Origin: Desulfobacterales bacterium
GTDB lineage: Bacteria; Desulfobacterota; Desulfobacteria; Desulfobacterales; RPRI01
DNA: 5,752 nt
Reading direction: 5' to 3'
Assembly: GCA_020052975.1 (NCBI GenBank)
Contig: JAGVOC010000340.1
Location: 1-5,752 of the forward strand
Below, one piece after another: positions 1 to 5,274 of the stretch. The translations under genes and the position numbers were made by a program. The notes beneath the pieces are model-generated. The model saw nothing but the letters and a program-made list of their open reading frames with translations. It was not told where the DNA came from and did no database searches. How positions within the stretch are numbered: the stretch's first letter is position 1; each line of letters opens with the position of its first letter.

Positions 1-249
1 GCCGGGAAGACAAACCAGCTGAGAGTTTCTGCCCTGTTTGATGTCTGGCAGTCCTTTTTGAGCCTGGGTGTGGCAAGTGGTCTGAAGCTTCAGGAAAAAA
101 ACATACTTGCTCATGATCAGCTTGAAAAATGGTGGACGGGAATTCCTGATTTTGCGTTTCCTGTGAATGTAAGAGAGGGGTCCGCTGTTTTTAAAGCTGA
201 CGGTGTAACAGGCGTTGCAGCATTTGGCGCTAAATATCCTGCTAAGTAA
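1..249 (+). CDS. C-terminal part of an unrecognised protein (5' end outside window)
   Basis: The frame is open from the first base to a TAA at 247-249, giving 82 visible residues. The coding sequence therefore enters from the left edge. The TTG at 58 would allow a 63-residue product, but it has no ribosome binding site and lies inside the continuing frame, so I reject it as a start. The visible segment has no predicted membrane span. It contains a helix-like stretch (LFDVWQSFLSLGVASGLKL), a WW pair in EKWWTG, and a Gly/Val/Ala-rich tail ending AAFGAKYPAK. I do not recognise the family from this fragment. It is followed by a REP-like palindrome and a strong hairpin with a T-tract, which fits the end of a transcription unit. 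It reads as coding because of the uninterrupted frame and sensible composition; function is unknown. Confidence 0.72.
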   Translation, partial: AGKTNQLRVSALFDVWQSFLSLGVASGLKLQEKNILAHDQLEKWWTGIPDFAFPVNVREGSAVFKADGVTGVAAFGAKYPAK

Positions 250-263
250 AATTGTTCATTTTT

Positions 264-300
264 GAAGATCCCCGCCGCAAACAGCGGGGTTAGCGCTCGC
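264..300. repeat. REP-like GC-rich palindrome, copy 1
   Basis: The core at 270-289 has perfect 6-bp arms CCCCGC/GCGGGG around an 8-nt loop. It is preceded by GAAGAT and followed by GTTAGCGCTCGC. The core matches the reverse complement of the core at 5182-5201 at 19 of 20 positions. The flank GTTAGCG (289-295) recurs at 5201-5207, and the left flank GAAGAT recurs at 5242-5247. It lies 20 bases after the stop of the upstream gene, a usual place for REP/BIME-type elements. It is probably a genome-wide interspersed palindrome, but only three copies are visible here. Confidence 0.7.
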
Positions 301-315
301 TATTTCGGTTCAAGG

Positions 316-363
316 ACTGCGTGTTTCGAAATATCTCTATAATATTTTGAAACACGCAGTTTT
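316..363 (+). terminator. Rho-independent terminator of the upstream gene
   Basis: ACTGCGTGTTTC (316-327) pairs perfectly with GAAACACGCAGT (349-360). The stem continues through a G-T wobble and six A-T pairs (328-334 with 342-348), giving about 19 bp closed by a 7-nt loop at 335-341. TTTT follows at 360-363. This is a strong hairpin with a short T-tract in the orientation of the gene ending at 249. The T-tract is directly joined to the inserted repeat described next; without the insert it would read CAGTTTTGTTCTGTCTG, a better T-rich tail. Confidence 0.7.
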
Positions 364-503
364 GATGGACTCGTAAAAAGTCCGGATTCTCCCTTTTTCG
401 TCATTCCCGCGGAAGCGGGAATCCAGCAATTTCAATCGCTTCTGGACTCCAGTTTTCACGGAAGTGACGGGATTTTATACTTTTCAAGAGTCCATCAGTT
501 TTG
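357..503. mobile_element. MITE-like non-coding inserted repeat with terminal inverted repeats
   Basis: The element (about 365-495, 131 bp) begins ATGGACTC (365-372) and ends GAGTCCAT (488-495). The inverted ends can be extended with mismatches to about 17 bp, 15 of them matching. It is flanked by perfect 8-bp direct repeats CAGTTTTG at 357-364 and 496-503, as expected for a target-site duplication. Inside are a perfect 8-bp stem ATTCCCGC/GCGGGAAT (403-410 with 415-422) closed by a GGAA tetraloop, and a smaller dyad CTGGA/TCCAG at 442-452. There is no open frame, so it would have to be moved by a transposase encoded elsewhere. The CATTCCCGC...GCGGGAATCCAG type of hairpin is common as an interspersed repeat in bacterial genomes. 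A shortened relative lies at 2062-2114. Confidence 0.65.
453..481 (+). promoter_or_regulatory. Candidate sigma-70-type promoter inside the inserted repeat
   Basis: A -35-like TTTTCA (453-458, 4 of 6 consensus positions) is separated by 17 bases from a -10-like TATACT (476-481, 5 of 6). Transcription would begin near 488 and give an untranslated leader of about 45 bases before the acyl-CoA synthetase start at 534. It is the best promoter candidate I see between the terminator at 316-363 and that gene. If real, the repeat supplies the promoter of the gene it sits in front of. The call is based only on box similarity and spacing. Confidence 0.33.
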
Positions 504-533
504 TTCTGTCTGTATTAATGAGGGTTATCCCGT

Positions 534-2060
534 ATGGGCCTTTATGATTTTACCATATACGATCTTATTAACCGCAACGCCGTAAGTTTCGGAAAGAGGC
601 CGGCCTGGTTTGAGGTTGATGATGGAAGGATAGTTACATTTGCTGAATTTAAGAAAAAAGTTGACTCTCTTGCCTGTGGTCTTCAACTGGAAGGTATAAA
701 AAAGGGCGACAGAATAGGAGTTCTCGGCAAGAACAGCCTTGAATATTTTCTTCTTTATGGCGCTGCTGCCGCTTTGGGAGCGATCATGCTTCCCATCAAC
801 TGGAGACTTTCATCTGATGAAATCCGTTTCAATCTGAATGACTGTGAACCTGAAATGCTCTTTGTTGACACTGAATATCAGGAACTGATAACCGGTATTC
901 AGGATAAGCTTTTGTCTGTTAAAAAATATTATAATCTGAAACCTCCGGGCGGAAGTTATAATGACTTTGGGTCTCTTTCAGACAACAGCGGCGATTTGGC
1001 ACCAGCAACGGTTTCTGCAGATGACGGTTATGTTATTATCCACACTGCAGCGGTTAAGGGAAGGCCCAGAGGAGCCCTTTTAAGTCACGGGAATGTCCTT
1101 TTTGCCGACATTCACTGGAACTGCTGCCTGCAGATAACCCATGAGGATGTTCACCTCAACCTTCTCCCTCTTTTCCATGTTGGCGGTCTTTTCATGGCGA
1201 CAAACTGTTTTCATGCCGGAGCCCTTAACATAAACATGAGCAAGTTTGATGCAGAAAAAGCGCTGGGACTTATAGAAGAAAAAAAGGTTTCATACTTTTT
1301 TGATTTTTCACCAATCCTGGCGTCCATACTTGAACAGCAGGAAAAAACAAAAAAAGACATAAAAAGTCTCAGGGCAGTCGTGGGACTCGATAATCCCGAA
1401 ACCATAGTGAGATATCAGAAAATATCGGGCGGGACATTTTACTGCATGTATGGCCAGACCGAGACATCATGTGTTGCGACATATGGCCGTTTCAATGACA
1501 GGCCGGGTTCAGCCGGAAGAATGATACACCTTGCAGAGGTAAGACTTGTGGACGATTATGACAGGCCGGTGCCGGCAGGGCAGGTTGGTGAAATTGTCAT
1601 GAAGGGTCCAATGGTCTTTAAGGGATACTGGAATCTTCCGGAAGAGAATGGCCAGACATTCCGCGAAGGCTGGCATCATACCGGGGACCTCGGACGATTT
1701 GATGAAGACGGATTCCTCTGGTACTCCGGCAGGACCGCAGACAAAGAGCTCATCAAGCCGGGTGGTGAGAATGTTTATCCTGCTGAAGTAGAAAAGGTTA
1801 TATTAACGCATCCTGCAGTTGACAAGGTCGTTGTCTTTGGTGTTCCGGACCAAAAATGGAAAGAAGGAATAAAGGCTGTATGCCTTCTTAAAGATGGAAA
1901 ATCCCTTGAATCTAAAGAGTTAATTGCTTTCGTAGGGAAAAGGATAGCAAGCTATAAAAAGCCCCAGCATGTTGAATTTGTAAGGGAGTTTCCTTTAAAT
2001 AAAGACGGCTTTCCAGAAAGGGCGAAGATAAAAGAACTTTACGGGGGTAATCAGTATTGA
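534..2060 (+). CDS. Acyl-CoA synthetase (AMP-forming), ANL superfamily, variant active site
   Basis: The 508-residue length is normal for an acyl-CoA synthetase (AMP-dependent synthetase/ligase), a cytosolic enzyme that joins a carboxylic acid to CoA through an acyl-adenylate. The ATG at 534 has GAGGG at 520-524, nine bases upstream. Family landmarks seen: N-terminal start-type motif LINRNAV with YxLINWRL-like PINWRL (87-92), LPLFHVGG (211-218), the A5 motif YGQTE (306-310), A7 HTGDLG with Asp385, the A8 hinge region GR (399-400) followed by DKELIKPGGENVYPAEVE (403-420), and a C-terminal domain to the end. Two landmarks deviate. The P-loop A3, usually TSGTTGxPKG, reads TAAVKGRPRG (171-180). 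The A10 segment, usually PKTxxGK, reads PLNKDGF, with Phe493 where the catalytic Lys is expected. The substrate cannot be read from sequence; a medium- or long-chain or aryl acid is possible. It is followed by an inserted hairpin repeat whose direct repeat overlaps the stop codon. Confidence 0.93.
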   Translation: MGLYDFTIYDLINRNAVSFGKRPAWFEVDDGRIVTFAEFKKKVDSLACGLQLEGIKKGDRIGVLGKNSLEYFLLYGAAAALGAIMLPINWRLSSDEIRFNLNDCEPEMLFVDTEYQELITGIQDKLLSVKKYYNLKPPGGSYNDFGSLSDNSGDLAPATVSADDGYVIIHTAAVKGRPRGALLSHGNVLFADIHWNCCLQITHEDVHLNLLPLFHVGGLFMATNCFHAGALNINMSKFDAEKALGLIEEKKVSYFFDFSPILASILEQQEKTKKDIKSLRAVVGLDNPETIVRYQKISGGTFYCMYGQTETSCVATYGRFNDRPGSAGRMIHLAEVRLVDDYDRPVPAGQVGEIVMKGPMVFKGYWNLPEENGQTFREGWHHTGDLGRFDEDGFLWYSGRTADKELIKPGGENVYPAEVEKVILTHPAVDKVVVFGVPDQKWKEGIKAVCLLKDGKSLESKELIAFVGKRIASYKKPQHVEFVREFPLNKDGFPERAKIKELYGGNQY

Positions 2061-2123
2061 CGGCTTCATAGAAAGTCAAAAAAGAGAGAAATCCAGACTT
2101 TTTACGAAGGTATAAGTATTGAC
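2053..2123. repeat. Short hairpin repeat flanked by 9-bp direct repeats (relative of the 365-495 element)
   Basis: CTTCATAGAAAGTC (2064-2077) pairs with GACTTTTTACGAAG (2096-2109) over 14 positions, with one mismatch and one G-T wobble, around an 18-nt purine-rich loop. Perfect direct repeats AGTATTGAC lie at 2053-2061 and 2115-2123, bounding a 53-bp insert. The segment GACTTTTTACGA (2096-2107) is the exact reverse complement of TCGTAAAAAGTC (371-382) in the larger repeat, and similarity continues inward (AATCC at 2090-2094, then the AG-rich loop). It therefore looks like a deletion derivative in inverted orientation that lacks the central GC-rich stem. The hairpin may also weakly terminate transcription of the synthetase gene. 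Confidence 0.55.
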
Positions 2124-2148
2124 AGAATAAATATTTATCTCATATAGT
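2119..2148 (+). promoter_or_regulatory. Sigma-70-type promoter of the ACT-domain gene
   Basis: A perfect -35 box TTGACA (2119-2124) is followed after 18 bases by TATAGT (2143-2148), which matches 5 of 6 positions of the -10 consensus. The region is AT-rich. The predicted start near 2155 leaves a leader of roughly 60 bases before the ATG at 2216. Five of the six -35 bases (2119-2123) lie inside the right-hand AGTATTGAC direct repeat of the neighbouring insertion. Confidence 0.6.
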
Positions 2149-2158
2149 TATTATCATG

Positions 2159-2181
2159 TATAAAATAATGTCTATTTTATA
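2159..2181. promoter_or_regulatory. Perfect 9-bp dyad just downstream of the ACT-gene promoter (possible operator)
   Basis: TATAAAATA (2159-2167) and TATTTTATA (2173-2181) form a perfect inverted repeat separated by 5 bases. It covers the start of the predicted transcript, a position suited to a repressor or to a leader hairpin. The arms are almost purely A/T, so chance is a real alternative in this AT-rich spacer. The nearby TetR regulator is one possible ligand-responsive binder, but no second copy of this dyad is seen before that gene. Confidence 0.35.
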
Positions 2182-2215
2182 AGGACGATTTAAAAACAAT
2201 AAGCTGGAGATAAAC

Positions 2216-2698
2216 ATGGTAAGAACTGAAATATCACTATTCTTGAAAAATGTGCCTGGAGAATTGGGAAAGCTTGCTTCGTTGCTTTCGGGCGAAGGGA
2301 TTAATATAGATGCACTGACAATACAGGATGCTTCAAGTTATGTTCAGGAACTTTTCCATGCAAGGGGGAAATCCCTAAAGAGAATTGCTTCAAGTGCAAG
2401 TTATAATTCCATGAAAAAAGATTCCGCTGAATTTGCACTGATAAGAATCCTTGTTGATCAGACAGATAAGACAATAGATATTCTTTCCAAAAACGATTAT
2501 CTATTTGATATAATGCCTGTAATTGCAATAATACTTGAAAATAACCCTGGCTCACTTGCCGAGGTTGCCACAAAGTTTGGAAAAGAAGGAATAAACATCA
2601 ATTATGTTTATGGCTCGGTCTCATCACCAAAGGAAAAATGTCTCTTTGTCTTTTGCCCTGAAGATATCGAATTAGCTGCCCGTATTTTTAAGGAATAA
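2216..2698 (+). CDS. Tandem ACT-domain protein (probable amino-acid-binding regulator)
   Basis: The 160-residue protein carries two ACT modules, small beta-alpha-beta domains that usually bind amino acids and control enzymes or transcription. The first opens with ISLFLKNVPGELGKLASLLS and GINIDALTIQD (6-38) and appears to resume at FALIRILVDQTDKTIDIL (73-90). The second runs from about 101 to 158, with LENNPGSLAEVATKFGKEG (107-125) and ININYVYGSV (126-135). Both contain the N/V-PG-x-L loop typical of ligand-binding ACT repeats. About 30 Lys/Ser-rich residues (41-72) interrupt the first module, which makes the protein longer than the simplest two-ACT proteins. No catalytic domain is present. 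The ATG at 2216 has GGAG at 2206-2209, six bases upstream. In related anaerobes such proteins often sit near acyl- or phenylacetate-CoA ligase genes, as here; the exact ligand and target are unknown. Confidence 0.9.
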   Translation: MVRTEISLFLKNVPGELGKLASLLSGEGINIDALTIQDASSYVQELFHARGKSLKRIASSASYNSMKKDSAEFALIRILVDQTDKTIDILSKNDYLFDIMPVIAIILENNPGSLAEVATKFGKEGININYVYGSVSSPKEKCLFVFCPEDIELAARIFKE

Positions 2699-2798
2699 AG
2701 TTACTTAGCAGCAATATTCTCCAATTATGCTTCCAAATCCTTGAAGTTTCATAAATTATGCATATTATATAATGATGTTCTCAGCCTGTATTGTCAGA

Positions 2799-2820
2799 AC
2801 GATTGCCCCAGGACGATTGC
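2799..2820 (+). repeat. Short direct repeat ACGATTGC x2 in the ACT-tetR spacer
   Basis: ACGATTGC occurs at 2799-2806 and 2813-2820, a 14-base period. It lies in the 251-base spacer between the ACT gene and the TetR gene. The spacing is somewhat longer than one helical turn. It could be a binding-site pair or chance. No convincing terminator for the ACT gene is seen in this spacer. Confidence 0.25.
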
Positions 2821-2879
2821 GATAGATAGAAAGGATAAGCCGTTAAAAGATTTCAATGTTCTGTATTAAACTAAAAATG

Positions 2880-2908
2880 TTGACTAAATACAATAAATAA
2901 TTTATCGT
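2880..2908 (+). promoter_or_regulatory. Candidate promoter with overlapping palindrome upstream of the TetR gene
   Basis: TTGACT (2880-2885, 5 of 6 of the -35 consensus) is followed after 17 bases by TATCGT (2903-2908, 4 of 6 of the -10 consensus). A perfect palindrome ATAAAT-A-ATTTAT (2893-2905) overlaps the spacer and the -10. A second inverted pair TAATTTAT/ATAAATTA spans 2898-2905 and 2921-2928. TetR-family proteins commonly repress their own promoter through such dyads, so this is a plausible autoregulatory operator. Low sequence complexity limits confidence. Confidence 0.38.
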
Positions 2909-2949
2909 TATATTCCAAAAATAAATTATATTCATAACAGGGTGGTTTA

Positions 2950-3582
2950 ATGGGTATTCAGGAAAGAAAAGAAAGAGAAAGGGAAAGAAGGCGGCAGCAG
3001 ATAATAGTTGCCGCAAAAAGGGTTTTTTCAACCAAAGGTTTCAACAAGGCAACCATGGAAGATATTGCAACTGAAGCCGAACTAAGCCCCGGCACCCTTT
3101 ACCTGTATTTTAAAAACAAGGAAGAACTTTATGCCTCATTATCTATAAGAATACTCCAGTACCTTCTTATCCGTATTGAACATGTTAACAGGGAAAAGGA
3201 CCTGGGCCCTGAAGATAAGATGAAACTCCTGATTGAGGCAATGTATGATGTGTATGCGTTTGACCCATTAATAATAATAAACATGTTCCAGCTTCAATCG
3301 AGCGAAACCTTAAAAAATTTATCTCCCCAGCTTCTGGCACAAATAAAAGATCTTTCGGGCAAATCGATTGGTACAATAGCTGATATTTTTGAAGAGGGTG
3401 CGGCAAAAGGAGTATTTATCAAAAAACATCCGGTTGCTCTTGCCGATATTTTCTGGGCATTGTTTTCCGGAGTCATTCTCTGGGAATCCAGCAAGAAAAT
3501 TATTAACGACGAAAAGGATTACCTTAAACCAACCCTTGAGATAGCTTTCGAGTTATTCAGCAGGGGATTAAAGAAAGTTTAA
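2950..3582 (+). CDS. TetR/AcrR-family transcriptional regulator
   Basis: The 210-residue length is normal for a TetR-family one-component regulator, which binds DNA as a dimer and releases it on binding a small ligand. The N-terminal domain shows the family pattern: a highly basic start (KERERERRRQQ, 7-17), then IIVAAKRVFSTKGFNKATMEDIA (18-40), and the recognition helix with AELSPGTLYLYFKNKEEL (43-60). The C-terminal ligand domain (about 75-205) is all helical and hydrophobic, ending ALFSGVILWESS and FELFSRGLKK. The ATG at 2950 is preceded by AGGG (2939-2942). No ligand can be assigned. Its placement after an acyl-CoA synthetase and an ACT protein is compatible with control of fatty- or organic-acid activation, as for FadR-type TetR proteins, but that is inference. 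It converges on the HD gene with only 30 bases between the stops and no clear terminator. Confidence 0.95.
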   Translation: MGIQERKERERERRRQQIIVAAKRVFSTKGFNKATMEDIATEAELSPGTLYLYFKNKEELYASLSIRILQYLLIRIEHVNREKDLGPEDKMKLLIEAMYDVYAFDPLIIINMFQLQSSETLKNLSPQLLAQIKDLSGKSIGTIADIFEEGAAKGVFIKKHPVALADIFWALFSGVILWESSKKIINDEKDYLKPTLEIAFELFSRGLKKV

Positions 3583-3583
3583 T

Positions 3584-3601
3584 CTGTTTTCCGGAAATCA
3601 G
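3584..3601. other. Near-perfect palindrome between convergent stops
   Basis: CTGTTTTCC (3584-3592) and GGAAATCAG (3593-3601) form an 18-bp dyad with one mismatch and no spacer. It is the only symmetric element between the convergent tetR and HD stop codons. It has no T-tract on either side and would have to open its centre to form a loop, so it is a poor intrinsic terminator. Confidence 0.3.
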
Positions 3602-3612
3602 CGCCATGAAGG

Positions 3613-4371
3613 TCATATCAGGTGGGCATAGTCGGACTTGATTGTTTTGAAGAGTTCTTTTCCTATGGTAATCCCTGTATCGATGAATCTTGGTCCATAT
3701 TTCTTTCCTGTTATGGTCCGGAAAGAGTCCCTGATTCTATAAAGGCTCTCCATTCCTTTCGGATAATGGGCGATAAATTCAGAAAAAGGAGGATTGAGAT
3801 AAGATACCATTTCCCAGAGTGTGCTCGTGAAATTATCCGGTCCCCAGCGAAACTTGTCTGCATCGTAAAGACAGTCGGAAACAAGATTTCCCTCGGGGGT
3901 TTTTGATTCTACTGTACTTCTGAATGCTTCATGATTCCTTATGGCAGCGCAGATATCATCCAGTTCTTCAGGAATAATAGGATAATCTTTCAGGACTTCA
4001 CGCGCAAAAGCAGCCCCTTCGATCGAATGATTTTTTTTCTTTCGTTTTATATCGTGCAGCAGACCTGCGCACTGGAGAATCAGAACTCTTCGCCTGCAAA
4101 AACTACCCTCATATCCGGCAAGCCCGCTTTCAATAAACATCAGAGCTCCCGCATCCACGGTAACTTTTACGGCGTGATCCATGCCGTGACCAAAATCATC
4201 TTCAAGGTGTGTTGATACAAACTGGTGAACCTTTACTACCAGAGGGTCTGTTTCAAAAATCTGAACAGAAGATTTAACGGCTGAATCATGGTCTCTGTAA
4301 AAATCGGGGGGAGGAAAGCTGGAGGCTATCCGCCGGGCTACCTTTTGTATATGAGCGTAGATAGTCTCCAT
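3613..4371 (-). CDS. HD-domain phosphohydrolase
   Basis: This 252-residue soluble protein has the HD-superfamily metal-binding pattern: HGMDH (62-66), LLHD (His106-Asp107), NHS (His115), RNHE (His147) and YDADKFR (Asp170/Asp172). The spacing HxxxH, then HD about 40 residues on, then a distal D matches small stand-alone HD hydrolases of the YedJ/uncharacterised metal-dependent type. The substrate could be a nucleotide or other phosphoester and cannot be fixed. The N-terminal 60 residues are helical with no signal peptide. The ATG at 4369-4371 has an in-frame TAA 12 bases upstream, so it is the outermost possible ATG, but its ribosome binding site is weak (GGGT about 13-18 bases upstream). A hairpin (4395-4425) lies just before it. 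It is likely transcribed with the upstream membrane-anchored gene (85-bp gap). Confidence 0.92.
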   Translation of the reverse strand: METIYAHIQKVARRIASSFPPPDFYRDHDSAVKSSVQIFETDPLVVKVHQFVSTHLEDDFGHGMDHAVKVTVDAGALMFIESGLAGYEGSFCRRRVLILQCAGLLHDIKRKKKNHSIEGAAFAREVLKDYPIIPEELDDICAAIRNHEAFRSTVESKTPEGNLVSDCLYDADKFRWGPDNFTSTLWEMVSYLNPPFSEFIAHYPKGMESLYRIRDSFRTITGKKYGPRFIDTGITIGKELFKTIKSDYAHLI

Positions 4372-4394
4372 GTATTCGATTTATTTACCCGGCA

Positions 4395-4431
4395 GAGTCC
4401 GGCCTGACAGAGTTAAACCGGACTCCTTTTT
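4395..4431 (+). terminator. Hairpin with T-tract reading on the + strand (antisense to both flanking genes)
   Basis: GAGTCCGG (4395-4402) pairs perfectly with CCGGACTC (4418-4425) around a 15-nt loop, and C then TTTTT follows (4427-4431). This has the form of an intrinsic terminator for rightward transcripts. Both neighbours are leftward genes. On the minus strand the same hairpin lies between the membrane-anchored gene and the HD gene, with A residues before it and no T-tract after it. There it may act as a leader or processing hairpin close to the HD start. Confidence 0.5.
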
Positions 4432-4456
4432 ATTGATGGAATAAAGTTTTAAGATA

Positions 4457-4945
4457 TTACAGCAACGAGAAGGGTTTTCCGCAGATCTTCCATTTACCGT
4501 CTTCCTTAATTACGGTAATTGTGTCGTCAACCTTGTGGATTTTACTTAAATGGAACAGTTTTGAAACAAGAGCGTATAATGGATTGATTGCAACTATCCT
4601 GTCTGCAGATATTTTTAAGGTTATTTCTTTATCGGTTCTGCTGATTGTTTCAGTTTCGATATTGAATAATCTGCTTTTCATGAAATCCGGACTCAGGCCG
4701 CGTTCGGCCGCTTCATTTTCAACTTTTTGAATATATTTTTCAACAATGTTTCCATCATCGGATGGGGCCAGAGTTTTACACAGATAGCCGGCCATGGACT
4801 TGTCCAGCGTGAAGTATGCCTTTGTGAATTGAACTACCGTTTTGTTTGGAGTCTCTTTAAGTTCTCCAAACATAAAAATTGCCTGCAAGAAAATTCCAAA
4901 CAGAATAACCATCATAAGATTCCGTATTTTATTGTCCTGCTCCAT
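4457..4945 (-). CDS. Small membrane-anchored protein of unknown function
   Basis: The 162-residue product starts at an ATG (4943-4945) with a near-ideal ribosome binding site AAGGAGG eight bases upstream (4954-4960 on this strand), so the start is firm. Residues 9-28 (LMMVILFGIFLQAIFMFGEL) form one hydrophobic segment after a short charged N-terminus, fitting a signal anchor with the rest outside the cytoplasm. There is no lipobox Cys. The remainder (35-162) has an alpha-then-beta layout: a helix (TVVQFTKAYFTLDKS), a second helical stretch (NIVEKYIQKVENEAAERG), then strands ending TITVIKEDGKWKICGKPF. The terminal EDGKWKI pattern is typical of NTF2-like or DUF4878-type extracytoplasmic domains, but I cannot name a family. 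Two cysteines (56 and 155) could pair. Upstream of the HD gene in the same direction. Confidence 0.85.
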   Translation of the reverse strand: MEQDNKIRNLMMVILFGIFLQAIFMFGELKETPNKTVVQFTKAYFTLDKSMAGYLCKTLAPSDDGNIVEKYIQKVENEAAERGLSPDFMKSRLFNIETETISRTDKEITLKISADRIVAINPLYALVSKLFHLSKIHKVDDTITVIKEDGKWKICGKPFSLL

Positions 4946-5181
4946 CTGACATTCCTCCTTATAAAAAAACTTATATCTTGGCTAAAAAATATTTTTAGAT
5001 ATTGCCGAATCTCTTCTGAGGGTAAAACAAGACGCCAGATAACATGGAATTGACTTTAATACAAGGAAATTTCATCCGTTTCCAAAAGGCTTTTTAAAAT
5101 ATTCCGGATGCTGAAAACGCATGGAACACGACGTATAGCTGTGGGCAGAAATTGTTGATGAACCGAAGCAGCGAGCATATT

Positions 5182-5211
5182 CCCCGCTGCTTGCGGCGGG
5201 GTTAGCGAGCG
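5182..5211. repeat. REP-like GC-rich palindrome, copy 2
   Basis: CCCCGCTGC (5182-5190) and GCGGCGGGG (5193-5201) form a 9-bp inverted repeat with one T-G wobble around TT. GTTAGCG and AGCG follow (5201-5211). The core is nearly the reverse complement of copy 1 (270-289), while the GTTAGCG flank is shared in the same orientation. It pairs with copy 3, 40 bases downstream, in the manner of a two-repeat BIME. Confidence 0.7.
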
Positions 5212-5241
5212 AATTAAAAACAGACACTATTCCCTACGGTC

Positions 5242-5274
5242 GAAGATTCTCCGCTGCTTGCAGCGGGGAGCTTC
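5242..5274. repeat. REP-like GC-rich palindrome, copy 3 (longest stem)
   Basis: A central CCGCTGC/GCAGCGG stem (5251-5257 with 5260-5266) extends outward through two wobble and two normal pairs to 5247/5270. After a one-base bulge at 5246 it continues as GAAG/CTTC (5242-5245 with 5271-5274). The result is a stem of about 15 bp. CGAATT (5210-5215) and AATTCG (5275-5280) bound the segment between copies 2 and 3 as an outer inverted pair, so the two palindromes look like one composite unit. No gene overlaps it. Confidence 0.72.

Noticed and set aside
58..249. Independent small gene starting at TTG 58
   Set aside because: The frame continues open to the window edge and the TTG has no ribosome binding site, so it is the tail of a longer gene.
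403..422. GC-rich hairpin considered as a terminator or CRISPR-like repeat
   Set aside because: It is a single copy inside the inserted element, with no T-tract and no spacer array.
1211..1405. Minus-strand open frame inside the acyl-CoA synthetase gene
   Set aside because: It is antisense to a well-supported enzyme with motifs on both sides, and has no support of its own.
2301..2573. Minus-strand 90-codon frame inside the ACT gene
   Set aside because: The plus-strand ACT motifs, promoter and ribosome binding site are convincing.
2772..2825. 17-codon frame starting ATGATG in the ACT-tetR spacer
   Set aside because: Too short, with no clear ribosome binding site and no recognisable peptide.
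3584..3601. Dyad between convergent genes as a bidirectional terminator
   Set aside because: There is no T-tract after it on either strand, and the arms meet with no loop.
3622..4215. Two 94-codon open frames on the + strand (3622-3906 and 3931-4215)
   Set aside because: They lie fully opposite the HD-domain gene, whose metal-binding motifs prove the minus strand is coding. They lack family features.
4982..4998. A/T palindrome CTAAAAA/TTTTTAG as an operator for the membrane-anchored gene
   Set aside because: Homopolymer-like arms in an AT-rich spacer are likely by chance, and no promoter boxes could be placed with it.
4521..5053. Plus-strand open frames (4521-4730, 4727-5053) over the membrane-anchored gene
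   Set aside because: The minus-strand gene has an ideal ribosome binding site and a sensible anchor plus domain layout; the plus frames are its shadows.
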